Positions 49,780 to 59,091 of a DNA stretch of 64,000 nt are shown here, in pieces. Each line of letters starts with the position of its first letter. Within the stretch, counting starts at the first letter, position 1. The notes below the pieces were generated by a model. It searched no databases. It saw only the letters and a program-made list of their open reading frames with translations, and was not told where the DNA came from. The position numbers and the translations under genes are program-made. Source of the DNA: Bradyrhizobium arachidis (GTDB lineage Bacteria > Pseudomonadota > Alphaproteobacteria > Rhizobiales > Xanthobacteraceae); contig NZ_CP030050.1 of NCBI RefSeq assembly GCF_015291705.1, forward strand, positions 8,184,001 through 8,248,000. Direction: 5' to 3'.

Positions 49780-50377
49780 GAAAATCCCTTGCGGGTTTGC
49801 ATTGGGAAGGCCGCTACTGAGCGCGGTATAGCTGCGGTGTTTGGTTCAAGGCCACGGTGCTGCTTAGCTCTCGAACTTGCGCCGCTTGCCGGCAGCTCGG
49901 TCTACGAAGCGACGCTCGGACAGCGCGTGGGCTGTGCCACAACCAGCAGCACGGCGCGTTCGATAAGCTACCCTTCTCCTCGAGCCATCGTACAGATATT
50001 CCCCATCGCCACAATTGGTCCGCGGTTCGCCCCCAGGGATTCCAAAGCGAACAGGAGCGAACGGCAGGCATTAGCTAACTTGACGGGATCGAACGATTGC
50101 TCGTGGCAATCTCGCCGCAGGGATGGGGTTGGTCGAATCGCGGCTTCGCCGATGGACCAGAAGGGACTATAGGCCTTCGAACGGTCGTCGTCGTGCTATC
50201 AGCTTCGCGAAGCGATTGGACGCTCGGCCGGGGGACTACTCCTTCGTTGCCCGAAAAGCCCCGATCAGTGGTCGCGCGGACCGCGCCTTACTCAAGTAGT
50301 TGCCTGTGGCGGAGGCCAGTATTGGGCGCTTCGAAAAGTTTCGGATTGGATCAAACCGGTCGGTTTACGGTTGACCA
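49780..50377. other. Intergenic region, nothing recognised
   Basis: About 600 bases. Short frames in several phases, none with a convincing start or composition. It should contain the promoter of the AI-2E-type permease. Confidence 0.5.
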
Positions 50378-52795
50378 ATGGATGCCTCTAATGAAGGGCC
50401 CGTCCGTATGGCTGAGTTGGCTTCGGCGTCGCCGCAACGAACACCGGCCATGCCGGCCGCGTCGTCGCCCATGCTCACAGCCGGCAGCATCGTCCTGGCC
50501 ATCGGAGGCCTTTATCTCGGTCGGGAAATCTTCGTTCCCTTTGCTCTTGCTATCTTGCTTAGCTTCGTTCTCACGCCCTTGGTCAACTGGCTGAGACGTT
50601 GGAAAGTACCCCGCATTGCAGCGGTACTAATCGCTGTTTCCATGGCGTTTATCGTCGTCACGGGGATCGCCTTGATCGTCGGACGCCAACTGGTCCAGCT
50701 CGCCTCCAACCTTCCCAATTATCAGACCACCATCACCGAGAAGATCCATTCGTTGCAGACCTCCGCGCCAGGCGGCGGGGTCGTCGATGCCGTCACCACG
50801 ACGATGCAGGATCTCGGCAGAGAGCTCTCGGGCGACGAGAAAAAATCGGGCGCCGCGCCGTCCCGGCTTGGCGCGGGTGGCCAGAATCAGGAGCCCGTCA
50901 CCGTGCGGATGGAGCCGCCGCAGCCAAGACCACTTGAGCTCATCCGCTCTGTCATAGGCCCGTTGCTGGCACCGCTCGCTACGTCCGGACTCGTCGTGAT
51001 CTTCGTGATTTTCGTGCTGCTCGAGCGGGAAGACCTGCGCGATCGCTTCATCAAGTTGGCGGGAGCCGGCGACCTTCAGAAGAGCACTCAGGCCATCAAC
51101 GATGCTGCCTCGCGGGTCAGCCGCTATCTGCTTATGCAGCTCGTGGTTAATCTGACTTACGGCGTCCCGATCGGCGTTGCACTCTACTTTGTCGGCGTAC
51201 CGAACGCGATTCTTTGGGGCCTGCTCGCAGCGGTACTTCGATTTATTCCCTATCTCGGACCTTTTCTAGCTGCGATATTTCCGGTTGCACTGGCCATCGC
51301 CGTCGATCCAGGCTGGACGATGCTGTTCTGGGTCGTCGGCCTGTTCCTTACTGCTGAACTCATCAGCAACAATGTCATCGAGCCCTGGCTTTACGGTTCC
51401 AGCACGGGGTTGTCATCCCTTGCCATCATCATTGCTGCGATTTTCTGGACGATGCTGTGGGGTCCCGTCGGGCTATTCCTGGCGACACCTTTGACCGTCT
51501 GCCTCGTCGTCATTGGGCGCTATGTCCCGCAGTTGGAGTTTTTGGGCGTTCTTCTTGGCAGCGACCCTGTGCTCGCGCCGGAGGAGCAACTCTATCAGCG
51601 ATTATTGGCTGGCAACCTGGAGGAGGCAGTTGAGTTCGCCGAGAACTATGTCGACGAGTGCACCTCGTGCGAGTTGTACGATAACGTAGGCATTCCAGCT
51701 CTGCGTTTGGCGGAGAACGACCGTCAGCGCAGCAGCATCGATACCAACTACCGGCGCCTCGTCGCGGATACGGCAATCTCCGTTGTTCGGGAGGTTGACG
51801 ACCATATCCGCGAAAAGGCGTCTTCAGCGGAAGAGCCAAATCACATGGCGCAGCGACCATGCGTCCTTTGTCTCGCAGGTCGCACGGAGCTTGATCATGC
51901 AGCGGCGGAGATGCTCGCGCAGGTCCTTCAGGAGCGCAATATCGGCGCCAAAGTCCTGCCGCCGATCGTGGTCAGTCGGGGAGCATTGGAGCAACTTGAT
52001 CTCCAGGGCGTAGACGTGGTGTGCCTGTCCTATTTTCACCAGCAGCCGCAGGTCTATGCCCGCTATGTCTTTCGTCGCCTGCGTCGTCGCGCTCCCCACG
52101 TGAAGCTTATCGTCTGCTGCTGGAACTTGATCGCCGGAACGGACCAGACGGAAGAGCTTAAGAGTCAAATGGCGGCCCACGCGGTGTTCGCCTCTCTCAA
52201 AGCCTGTACCGAGCAGGTCGAAGCATGGATAGGTCGCGCTGCCGCTCGAGGCGAAGCGCCCCAGATCACGGCTGGCGCCGAGCAGGCGCAGCTTGCCGCG
52301 TTGCGTGGCCTTGGCCTGGACACCGCGAAACGTCAGGCCCTGGATGAGGAGTCCAGAAAGGTTGCTCAGGCCTTCGGCGTCCCGATCGCGCTGGTGTCAT
52401 TTGTCGATGATATTCAGCCAAGCATCTCCGACAGCCGCCCCCAGGAAGTTCAAGCAGGTCTGCAGGGCAATCACGAGAGCCCTCTCGACGCGCATGTAAT
52501 CGCTGCAGAGGATATGCTCGTTTCGGAGGATGTCACCGAGGATCCGCGCTTCGCCGATGATCATCGTGTGCTGGAGAGAGGCATTCGGTTCTACGCCGGA
52601 GCCCCATTAAAGACTACATCCGGCCACGTTGTAGGCTGCCTGTGTGTAATTGATACCCAGCCGCGGGAGTTCGTCGACCGAGATCGACACCGCCTACTGG
52701 ACATGGCTAACCAATTGATGGTCGCTATCCAAAGCAACGAAACGACTACCGTTTTCTCTTCCGTTCGCATGCAAGAAGTGCATCCCACCGCCTGA
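50378..52795 (+). CDS. AI-2E-type permease fused to a cytosolic sensor part with GAF domain
   Basis: An 805-residue protein in three parts. Residues about 30-385 are an AI-2E family (PerM/YdiK) permease with eight or so membrane helices (LTAGSIVLAIGGLYLGREIFVPFALAILLSFVLTPLVNWL, FIPYLGPFLAAIFPVALAIAVDPGW, NNVIEPWLYG, TMLWGPVGLFLATPLTVCLVVIGRY). Residues about 490-585 have a Rossmann-like, B12-binding-domain-like pattern (VLCLAGRTELDHAAAEMLAQVL, GVDVVCLSYF, VKLIVCCWN) with no cobalamin His seen. Residues about 646-795 are a GAF domain (DPRFADDHRVLERGIRFYAGAPL, GHVVGCLCVIDTQPREF). The ATG at 50378 has a weak ribosome binding site; ATG 50408 is an alternative. Confidence 0.85.
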   Translation: MDASNEGPVRMAELASASPQRTPAMPAASSPMLTAGSIVLAIGGLYLGREIFVPFALAILLSFVLTPLVNWLRRWKVPRIAAVLIAVSMAFIVVTGIALIVGRQLVQLASNLPNYQTTITEKIHSLQTSAPGGGVVDAVTTTMQDLGRELSGDEKKSGAAPSRLGAGGQNQEPVTVRMEPPQPRPLELIRSVIGPLLAPLATSGLVVIFVIFVLLEREDLRDRFIKLAGAGDLQKSTQAINDAASRVSRYLLMQLVVNLTYGVPIGVALYFVGVPNAILWGLLAAVLRFIPYLGPFLAAIFPVALAIAVDPGWTMLFWVVGLFLTAELISNNVIEPWLYGSSTGLSSLAIIIAAIFWTMLWGPVGLFLATPLTVCLVVIGRYVPQLEFLGVLLGSDPVLAPEEQLYQRLLAGNLEEAVEFAENYVDECTSCELYDNVGIPALRLAENDRQRSSIDTNYRRLVADTAISVVREVDDHIREKASSAEEPNHMAQRPCVLCLAGRTELDHAAAEMLAQVLQERNIGAKVLPPIVVSRGALEQLDLQGVDVVCLSYFHQQPQVYARYVFRRLRRRAPHVKLIVCCWNLIAGTDQTEELKSQMAAHAVFASLKACTEQVEAWIGRAAARGEAPQITAGAEQAQLAALRGLGLDTAKRQALDEESRKVAQAFGVPIALVSFVDDIQPSISDSRPQEVQAGLQGNHESPLDAHVIAAEDMLVSEDVTEDPRFADDHRVLERGIRFYAGAPLKTTSGHVVGCLCVIDTQPREFVDRDRHRLLDMANQLMVAIQSNETTTVFSSVRMQEVHPTA

Positions 52796-53087
52796 GGGAA
52801 AGACTGCGGCCGATAGCCGACATCACAATAGCCTCAGCGTTGTTCAACTAAGGGCCAGAAGCGGAAGCGCGAGAAGTAAGCTCAGAAGGCGCCGCTCTCT
52901 CTACGCTCAAAGTTAATGCACAGAGATCGACTTCGTGTCCCACAAGGTTGGCCCGAACGAACCTGCACTATAATCAGATTGCCTCTCGCGCCCCCAGAGG
53001 CCTCTGCAGGAAGATGCACTTTCTGCAGTCAACGCCACCGCAGATCACGAGGGACCAGCGGCCTGTGAGAGGATATGCGCTGCACGA

Positions 53088-53285
53088 TCAGCGCTCGAGG
53101 TTGGGGACCCATTCCTCCGCGGAGGCATCCCAATGATGGGTATCGTCGAAATGCTTCCAGAGTGGCTGCATATGCTTGCTGTCGCCATTCCGCCGGTTCG
53201 CCTGGATGCCGATGACACGCACCACAGCCATCATTACCCATTCGCGGGGGCTAAGTCGGAAGTTCCATTTGACCGCTGCGAGCAT
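53088..53285 (-). CDS. Small hypothetical protein (65 residues)
   Basis: MLAAVKWNFRLSPREWVMMA, then VVRVIGIQANRRNGDSKHMQ and PLWKHFDDTHHWDASAEEWV. A short hydrophobic stretch (WVMMAVVRVIGI) is followed by a Trp/His-rich end. GGAG lies 7 bases before the ATG. Overlapping frames on the plus strand lack such a site. Unknown function. Confidence 0.45.
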   Translation of the reverse strand: MLAAVKWNFRLSPREWVMMAVVRVIGIQANRRNGDSKHMQPLWKHFDDTHHWDASAEEWVPNLER

Positions 53286-53418
53286 TGTGAGTCTCCGTCA
53301 AGAAAGTACTGTTCTTCACACTAGCCCGCGCCAAGAACGAGGAAATGTAATCTACTTCACGAGCAGATAAGATCTTCAACGTAGGCGCCGGAGCGTCGGC
53401 TTCCCCTTCGTGCTAATT

Positions 53419-53580
53419 TTAAAAGGCGGCCCAGCGTTGCGATTCAGGATAGCGTAACCTCGGCTCGAAAGGCCAGTTCACCTTCGCCGATGTCGCTGCA
53501 ATCGTGATTGTTACCACAGACATGACGACTGCAAACACATAGTTCACTAGGCGGTTTGAAAAGTTCTTCGTCAACCTCAC
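53419..53580 (-). CDS. Single-helix membrane protein coupled to the preceding gene (53 residues)
   Basis: It starts GTG at 53580 overlapping the stop of the upstream gene (GTGA): VRLTKNFSNRLVNYVFAVVM, then SVVTITIAATSAKVNWPFEP. There is one membrane helix at residues 12-32 and a Trp/Arg-rich end. The 4-base overlap and the clear helix support a real gene that ORF finders with an ATG rule or length cutoff would miss. Confidence 0.5.
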   Translation of the reverse strand: MRLTKNFSNRLVNYVFAVVMSVVTITIAATSAKVNWPFEPRLRYPESQRWAAF

Positions 53581-53795
53581 AACGGAATGACGTACCTGGG
53601 CCAGTCCGCTTCATTCAGCGCGCCGCAGCCAATCTCGTGCTGCCTGTCTGTCCTGCCAACTCTATCCTGATCAGCACGATCGTAATCGGTTTCCAAGCCT
53701 TCAGGACTTTGCCCCGCCATCAGAAGCTGTTTCCGCATTTCAGCGAGACGGGCGCGGCAGTATTCGTGATAAAGCAGATCGAATATGGCGGGCAT
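53577..53795 (-). CDS. Small hypothetical protein (72 residues)
   Basis: It starts MPAIFDLLYHEYCRARLAEM and continues RKQLLMAGQSPEGLETDYD. ATG 53795 follows AGGGGG by 7 bases; an ATG further upstream (53834) has no ribosome binding site. I recall the FDLLYHEYCRARLAEMRKQ block from Bradyrhizobium proteins. It overlaps the next gene by 4 bases, so the two form an operon. Confidence 0.6.
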   Translation of the reverse strand: MPAIFDLLYHEYCRARLAEMRKQLLMAGQSPEGLETDYDRADQDRVGRTDRQHEIGCGALNEADWPRYVIPL

Positions 53796-54442
53796 TGGTT
53801 GCCCCCTGTGAACACGACCTAGAATTTCTTCCATGTGTTTTTGTATAGCATCAGCTCGTTAATCGCTCTCCGATAGTTCGTTCACAACGCGGCGTTCGAG
53901 CGTGGGAATTATGCGATCGGCTGACTTGGCTGTCAGTCCAGAAAAAACAGGCCACCCTATTTAAGACCTAGCGTAGCAGCCTTCTGTTTCGGCAAGACTT
54001 CATCAAACAACTCAAGATCGCTCCTGCATAAATAAAAACCCAACTACAGCGCGAAATAGCCACCATTAGCTGTGAGCATGGCTGGATGCAACGCGGACCG
54101 AGATGTCATGCAAAGGCTGTCGTTGCCAACGCCGTCAGTCGCACACTAGTCGGTAGAGCACTTTGGTTAGCCAGCAGACCGCGTCTTGATTGCGAAAGTC
54201 ACCTCCGGCTCAAATTGGGCCGCTTGGACCGCCGCTTCCGCTTCCGCTCTACACTTGACTGCCGACGCCCCGTCTCTACATCCACTGGCTGCGATGGGCG
54301 AGTAGACAAGGATTGGTGCGGGGCCTTCCCTTCCGGCCATCCACGCTTTATCCGCGCGATTTCATGATGGGCCGGACCCAATTTCGGCCCCGCCGTGCCG
54401 CTCGTTTGTGGCATCATATCGTACCATGGACGGGAAGGAGCG
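53796..54442. other. Intergenic region, nothing recognised
   Basis: About 650 bases, A/T-rich in its first half. No coding frame with a supported start, and no repeat seen. Confidence 0.45.
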
Positions 54443-55241
54443 ATGGCTGGCCGCAAGGAAAGCGATACTCGTGAATCCGGCAAAGAGCCGTTCTACGACC
54501 GGGCGTTGCTGTTGCACGGCAGCAAGCGCAACGAGATTCTCACCTTGAGTGAGGTGCAGCGATACGGGTCGTTCTCAGATTCGGATTACGTTCGCCTTTA
54601 CGGCATGACGCCGTCGCAATGGTACGCGCGCGGTGTACGATTGCTAGGCCGAACGGCCGTTGAATGCACGCGCGATCCGTTGGCCAATCTTATCGGTCGC
54701 GACATCGCGGCAATGGCTGGCTCCCTCCGGCCGGGAACCACGTTCTCGGTCATCGATCCCTTCGCGGGTTCGTGCAACACACTTTACTGGATACTGCGTC
54801 ACGTCTCTCATTCGCGCGGGCTTGCGTTTTGAGTTCGATCCAAACGTCTACCAACTCACTAGGCAAAACATTGCCGATCTCGATCGCCCTATCGAGCTCA
54901 TACCGGGCGACTACACCGTGGTGCTGGATAGGCTCGACCTGCCGACACACGACGCGTTGATTGTCTTCGTCGCGCCGCCATGGGGGACTGCTCTCGACGA
55001 AGTCGAGGGGCTGGATCTGCGTCGAACCGAGCCGCCGATCACCGACATCATTGCGCGAATGGCTCACGCCTATCCCGACCGCCGCATGCTCTTTGCTATA
55101 CAGGTTTATGAGAAGGTAAACGTGGATTCGATGGCCGAGCTGAAATCCAAGGTGGATTGGTCGACGGTCAAAACCTATGACCTCAATGTGCGCGGGCGCA
55201 ACCATGGCATCCTATTGGGCACCAGAGGTTGGCGGCCGTAG
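54443..55241 (+). pseudogene. SAM-dependent methyltransferase-like gene with a one-base frameshift
   Basis: The first frame (ATG 54443) has a methyltransferase-type motif I (TTFSVIDPFAGSCNTLYWIL) and stops at TGA 54829-54831 after GLAF. The second frame continues at once with RFEFDPNVYQLTRQNIADLD and motif IV-like IVFVAPPWGTALDEVEGLDL, ending GRNHGILLGTRGWRP. Removing one T from the TTTT at 54827-54830 joins them (GLAFEFDP). The rejoined protein would have about 266 residues and resembles RNA-cap-type or DNA/RNA N-methyltransferases (PPWG). Confidence 0.8.
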
Positions 55242-55776
55242 CCGTTGTTAGAGGCCATTGGTTTCGGCCACCAGGTCTGCTCCGGGTCACAAGCGGCGGC
55301 CGAGGCACGCATGCTCCCGCGCCCGATGCACCGCCGACATTCGACATCCGACATCGGGCGTTAAGGAAATATTTGAAAGAGCATAATTTGGTTCGTCGAA
55401 CCTACGATCAAACCTGATGAGCTCGAGGCTGACGGCGGACTTCCACAAATTCTTGGCGGGCAAAGCTCTGAACTAGCAAGCTCGCATGCTCGATACATAG
55501 AGATACCACGTCCTTGGTTTGTCGCCCTTGGGCGGCCGACGAGCACGCGAGTCTCACGATAGAAGGCCGCGAGATAGGGTCCATAGCTGACAAGCCTTTG
55601 TTGCGGTATTCCAGGAACGGCAGAAAGAGCAGTGCAAAGCCACGTCGGACTGAATAGCTTTAGCGCGGTGTCCCTTAAAGACCCGCAACTAAAAATAGTA
55701 TACTATCTTAAGGTGGCGGAACAACAAAAACAGTTAAACGTTGTAGTGAGTCTAGTCATCACTCGGGGAGCCTAAA
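55242..55776. other. A/T-rich intergenic region
   Basis: About 530 bases, with an especially A/T-rich part at 55680-55745. No supported gene. A minus-strand frame at 55408-55593 is open but has no ribosome binding site. Confidence 0.4.
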
Positions 55777-56226
55777 ATGCGGGCGACAACGTACGTCGCG
55801 CGTCAGATCGCGGCCCTGCTGGGCTACGCCAAGTCCACAGTGATCGAGCGATCGAGAAGGCTGGTTAGACGACGCTCTGCTAGTAAGACGACGCTCGACC
55901 AGGAAGCCGTCGCGGCGCTTATTTGCCTCACCGACAACTTGCTCCGGCAGTACGGCCGAGACGTCGAAGGGAACGATAAAGTCACCCGGTGCTTCGCTAC
56001 CGACGAATTTTTCGTCTCTACGCACGCGGTGGAACCGGGCCTCGCTCGCTACCAAATTTCGCAGCACGCTGACGGTGAGAATAGATCTCAAGTGTTTGTC
56101 GCGACGTGGCACTACACTTCGGGCACACCAGACTTGCAACTCTACCGTGACGGACCTTGGCGAAGGCGATTTCGGGGTTTCGCTGACGACTCATTGGCCC
56201 CGGCTCCGCCACGGCTTCTACATTGA
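55777..56226 (+). CDS. Hypothetical protein (149 residues)
   Basis: It starts MRATTYVARQIAALLGYAKS, which could be a helix-turn-helix (QIAALLGYAKSTVIERSRRLVRRR). No domain recognised in the rest. GGGGAG lies about 6 bases before the ATG and an A/T-rich promoter-like region precedes it. A minus-strand frame covers most of it, but has no such signals. Confidence 0.35.
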   Translation: MRATTYVARQIAALLGYAKSTVIERSRRLVRRRSASKTTLDQEAVAALICLTDNLLRQYGRDVEGNDKVTRCFATDEFFVSTHAVEPGLARYQISQHADGENRSQVFVATWHYTSGTPDLQLYRDGPWRRRFRGFADDSLAPAPPRLLH

Positions 56227-56428
56227 TAGCGCAAGGGTCCTGATCTCTTTCGCCCCGCCTTGAGCCGACTGATCCGCTCCCGCAATACCACGCAGCCGTA
56301 GAGTAGGCTACGGCCTCAACCAGCGGGTGTATAACTTCCCCGATGAGAGTCTGCTGCGGGCGTAGGTCGGCTCCAAAAGAATGACTCGCACGTGGCAAGA
56401 GCGTTATTAGCTCATGGCAGTAATCGCC

Positions 56429-56713
56429 TCATTTCCCGTCTAAATCCGCTTTTAGAATTTCCAGGCCAACCTTACTCAGACGCATGCGGATAGTCGAAGG
56501 TACAGCCGTCGGGGCAGCCGTCTGTGGCTCCTCCTCTATCAGTTCGTTCAAGAGCAACTTCCAGAGCACGCGCGGCGAGACGCCATTGCGCTCGCACTTC
56601 CATGCGCTATCGTTCGGCCCATAAGTGCGAAACACTTTCTGGTCATTCGTCGCAATCATCGCGCGACGAACCCCAGGCGTGACGTTGAATCTCTTGGGCT
56701 CCGAGTGCCTCAT
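56429..56713 (-). CDS. Hypothetical protein (94 residues)
   Basis: It reads MRHSEPKRFNVTPGVRRAMI, then KVFRTYGPNDSAWKCERNGV and LWKLLLNELIEEEP. The end (RMRLSKVGLEILKADL) is helical. I use ATG 56713; a TTG eight codons upstream is possible. No function recognised. Confidence 0.4.
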   Translation of the reverse strand: MRHSEPKRFNVTPGVRRAMIATNDQKVFRTYGPNDSAWKCERNGVSPRVLWKLLLNELIEEEPQTAAPTAVPSTIRMRLSKVGLEILKADLDGK

Positions 56714-56730
56714 CAGCAGCAAGAGAGAAG

Positions 56731-57003
56731 ATGCCAATTTGGCTAGTGTTGATTCAGATCAAACAAGCCGCTTCGATCAAAAGCTGCCATCGCCCGATCC
56801 TCGCCGACCCACAGCTTGGATCACTGCGCCGATTTGGCCTTATCTCTGGCGTGTTCGGTCTTGTGTCGCCTGCTGACGTGCTGCAGATCTTGCCTCTCTT
56901 CGCCTTGGGGCCAGAACCGGACGTGCTGACCTTGAGCGGCACCGAGACTATAGTGGCGTTTGCCATCGCTATAGTCGTCCGCTCGCAAAGGATTGACCAA
57001 TGA
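56731..57003 (+). CDS. Possible small protein ahead of the MaoC gene (90 residues)
   Basis: This open frame ends in an ATGA overlap with the MaoC gene, which hints at coupling. The sequence has a hydrophobic end (ETIVAFAIAIVVRSQ) but no domain. A purine-rich AAGAGAGAAG lies directly before the ATG. Confidence 0.3.
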   Translation: MPIWLVLIQIKQAASIKSCHRPILADPQLGSLRRFGLISGVFGLVSPADVLQILPLFALGPEPDVLTLSGTETIVAFAIAIVVRSQRIDQ

Positions 57004-57464
57004 CCCGTATATATTTCGAAGATGCCGAAATTGGTACCACCAGAAAGGCAGGTCCTTATTTGGTCTCGAAGGAAGAGATTATTCAGTTCGCCAAGCAATA
57101 CGATCCGATACCGCGCCACATCGATGAGGAGGCGGCAGCACGTTCGATTTTTGGTGGATTGACCGCATCGAGCGCCCACACCTTTGCAGTCTTCATCTCG
57201 CTCACGCCCAAGCTCCAGCCTCGGCCTCTCCATGTCCTCGCCGGAATGGGCTGGGATGAGCTGAGGTTGCCGAACCCGGTACGCCCAGGAGATGAACTTA
57301 GTCTCGAAGCGACTATCCTGGAGAAGCTGGAATCAAAATCGAAACCTGATCGCGGTATCGTGCGCAATCAAATCCGATTATGTAATCAAAGAAACGAAAT
57401 CGCCTTGCAATGCATCGGGACCATCCTCGTTGCAAGGCGACCGGACGCGAAAGCATCGGCGTAA
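57000..57464 (+). CDS. MaoC-type (hot-dog fold) hydratase
   Basis: A 154-residue protein of the MaoC/R-hydratase family, which hydrates enoyl-CoA-type substrates. The start YFEDAEIGTTRKAGPYLVSKEEIIQFAKQYDPIPRHIDEEAA is the family's N-terminal block, with D-P-x-P-x-H (DPIPRHID) the catalytic Asp/His region; the usual reading is DPQPFH. SIFGGLTASSAHTFAVF and the WDELRLPNPVRPGDELSLEATILE block follow. AAAGGA lies 8 bases before the ATG. The pathway cannot be told; no fatty-acid genes are nearby. Confidence 0.85.
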   Translation: MTRIYFEDAEIGTTRKAGPYLVSKEEIIQFAKQYDPIPRHIDEEAAARSIFGGLTASSAHTFAVFISLTPKLQPRPLHVLAGMGWDELRLPNPVRPGDELSLEATILEKLESKSKPDRGIVRNQIRLCNQRNEIALQCIGTILVARRPDAKASA

Positions 57465-57982
57465 GCCGTTCTACAGGTGCCGTCGGCTGGTTTCGCTCCG
57501 ATGTCTCTTGTGGTCGAAAGCCGTCCGGTCCTAACCCGCTGCGCTAGGTCTGGTTTGGGATCGCGAGCGGACCTCTGGGCTCCCGCTTGGCGCCAGCCTT
57601 CACCGTTAGCAGCACGCCGCAGCAAATCAGAAATGGCAAACTACGCTTGACGCCGGCCCGGCAGGCGGATGTCTGAGCTTTCGAGGCAGGCGGTCGGCTT
57701 CCCCATAGCGCATGGATGCCGCCTTTGGGGCGCAAATGCACGATCAGCAATCTTGCTCAGTTGGTTCGTCTGACGACCGCCAAACCGTTCTCGACCAATG
57801 GCCTGGATCGTGTAAAGGATCTGCTGCGGGTTCCTTGCAGGCATCGAGGGAACGAACGCCAACGCAGCTATGAGTCATAAGCTGCCCTTGGCGGGCTGCT
57901 TCACCTGTCGGCTCATCTCCCGGAAGAAGACTTTTCGGCTCTCCAAGCGAAGGTCAGCAACGGGCCAAAAAGGGGAAGTGAA
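57465..57982. other. Intergenic region, nothing recognised
   Basis: About 520 bases with no coding frame that has a supported start. Confidence 0.45.
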
Positions 57983-58951
57983 CTATTCGATTACTTCGTC
58001 TGCTCGAGCAAGAAATGACGATGTAAACTCGAAGCCAATCGTCTTCGCGACTTTAAGGTTCACAACAAGATCAAATTCGATAGGCTGCTCGACGGGGAGT
58101 TCGCCAGGCCGCGCTCCTCGCAGAATCTTATCAACATATTCGGCAGCGCGCCGGAATAAGTTTGTCGTGTTGGGCCCGTAGGACATCAACCCACCGCTAT
58201 CAACATATTCTCGGAAACCATGCAGCGTTGGTAAGCGGCGCTGCTGGGCAAGCTGGTTGATGAAAACGCGGTTGGTATTTACTAGTATATTTGGAGGCAC
58301 ATACATCGCTTGGGTTTGAAGATCGAGCGTAGCGAACGCAGGTTCAATGTCACTTCCGCGATGAATTGGAAGTGTAGCAGCCTCGACACCAATCCTTTTA
58401 CTGATCGTCTGAATTGCTTCGACATCACGCAAAGTCCCCGCATAATCGACGTAGGCTAAGACCGCAAAGCGCTTGAGGGTGGGGATCACTTCCTTCAGTA
58501 ATTCGATTCGCTTTCCCGCAAGGTCGGTGGATTGTATGGACATTCCAGTAAGATTACCGCCCGGTCGCGCAAGACTGGACACGAGGCCTGTGCCAACCGG
58601 GTCTGACATCAAGGCAACCACGATGGGAATTTTGGACGTCGCTTTCCTGGCCGCATCCCCGCCCACAGCAACAAGAACGTTGGCGCCAAGCCGAACAAAC
58701 TCTTCGCCTATCTGGCGATAGCGCTCTTCACTGCCTTCAGCCCAGCGGTACTCAATCTTGATTGTCTTGCCGTTTGTCCAACCAAGCTCTTCCATGCGTT
58801 GGGCGAATGCTGCCGTCCATGGTGTCCAAGCGGCTGGCGTGGCTGCACCCATAAACCCAACGATGGGTAACCTAGCCTTCTGCTGTGCCCTGACGGCAAG
58901 TGGAGAAGCCGTAACTGCTCCGATTGTCACCAGAAAGTCGCGTCGCCGCAT
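57983..58951 (-). CDS. ABC-type substrate-binding protein (COG2984-like)
   Basis: A 322-residue periplasmic solute-binding protein of the type common in Bradyrhizobium (COG2984). The twin-arginine signal MRRRDFLVTIGAVTASPLAVRAQ fills residues 1-23. The two-lobed domain has IVGFMGAATPAAW, FAQRMEELGWTNGKTIKIEYRWAEG, ERYRQIGEEFVRLGANVLVAVGG, ARPGGNLTGMS and RRAAEYVDKILRGARPGELPVEQP, all family-typical. No permease or ATPase gene is beside it, so it is an orphan; the ligand is unknown. Confidence 0.9.
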   Translation of the reverse strand: MRRRDFLVTIGAVTASPLAVRAQQKARLPIVGFMGAATPAAWTPWTAAFAQRMEELGWTNGKTIKIEYRWAEGSEERYRQIGEEFVRLGANVLVAVGGDAARKATSKIPIVVALMSDPVGTGLVSSLARPGGNLTGMSIQSTDLAGKRIELLKEVIPTLKRFAVLAYVDYAGTLRDVEAIQTISKRIGVEAATLPIHRGSDIEPAFATLDLQTQAMYVPPNILVNTNRVFINQLAQQRRLPTLHGFREYVDSGGLMSYGPNTTNLFRRAAEYVDKILRGARPGELPVEQPIEFDLVVNLKVAKTIGFEFTSSFLARADEVIE

Positions 58952-59091
58952 GAACGCCCCTCCAGCCTATGACGCAATTTACCCGAATGCCGTCGAGATG
59001 GGAACGGAGATCGTCTGCTTCGGTTCGAAAGCTGCCGTGGCAAACCCTGCGGCGATTGGTCCGCCAAGGGTCAAAACCGGACTGCTGAAGT

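Noticed and set aside
55759..56139. Minus-strand frame over the hypothetical gene at 55777
   Set aside because: No ribosome binding site; the plus-strand reading has GGGGAG at good distance. Neither is certain.
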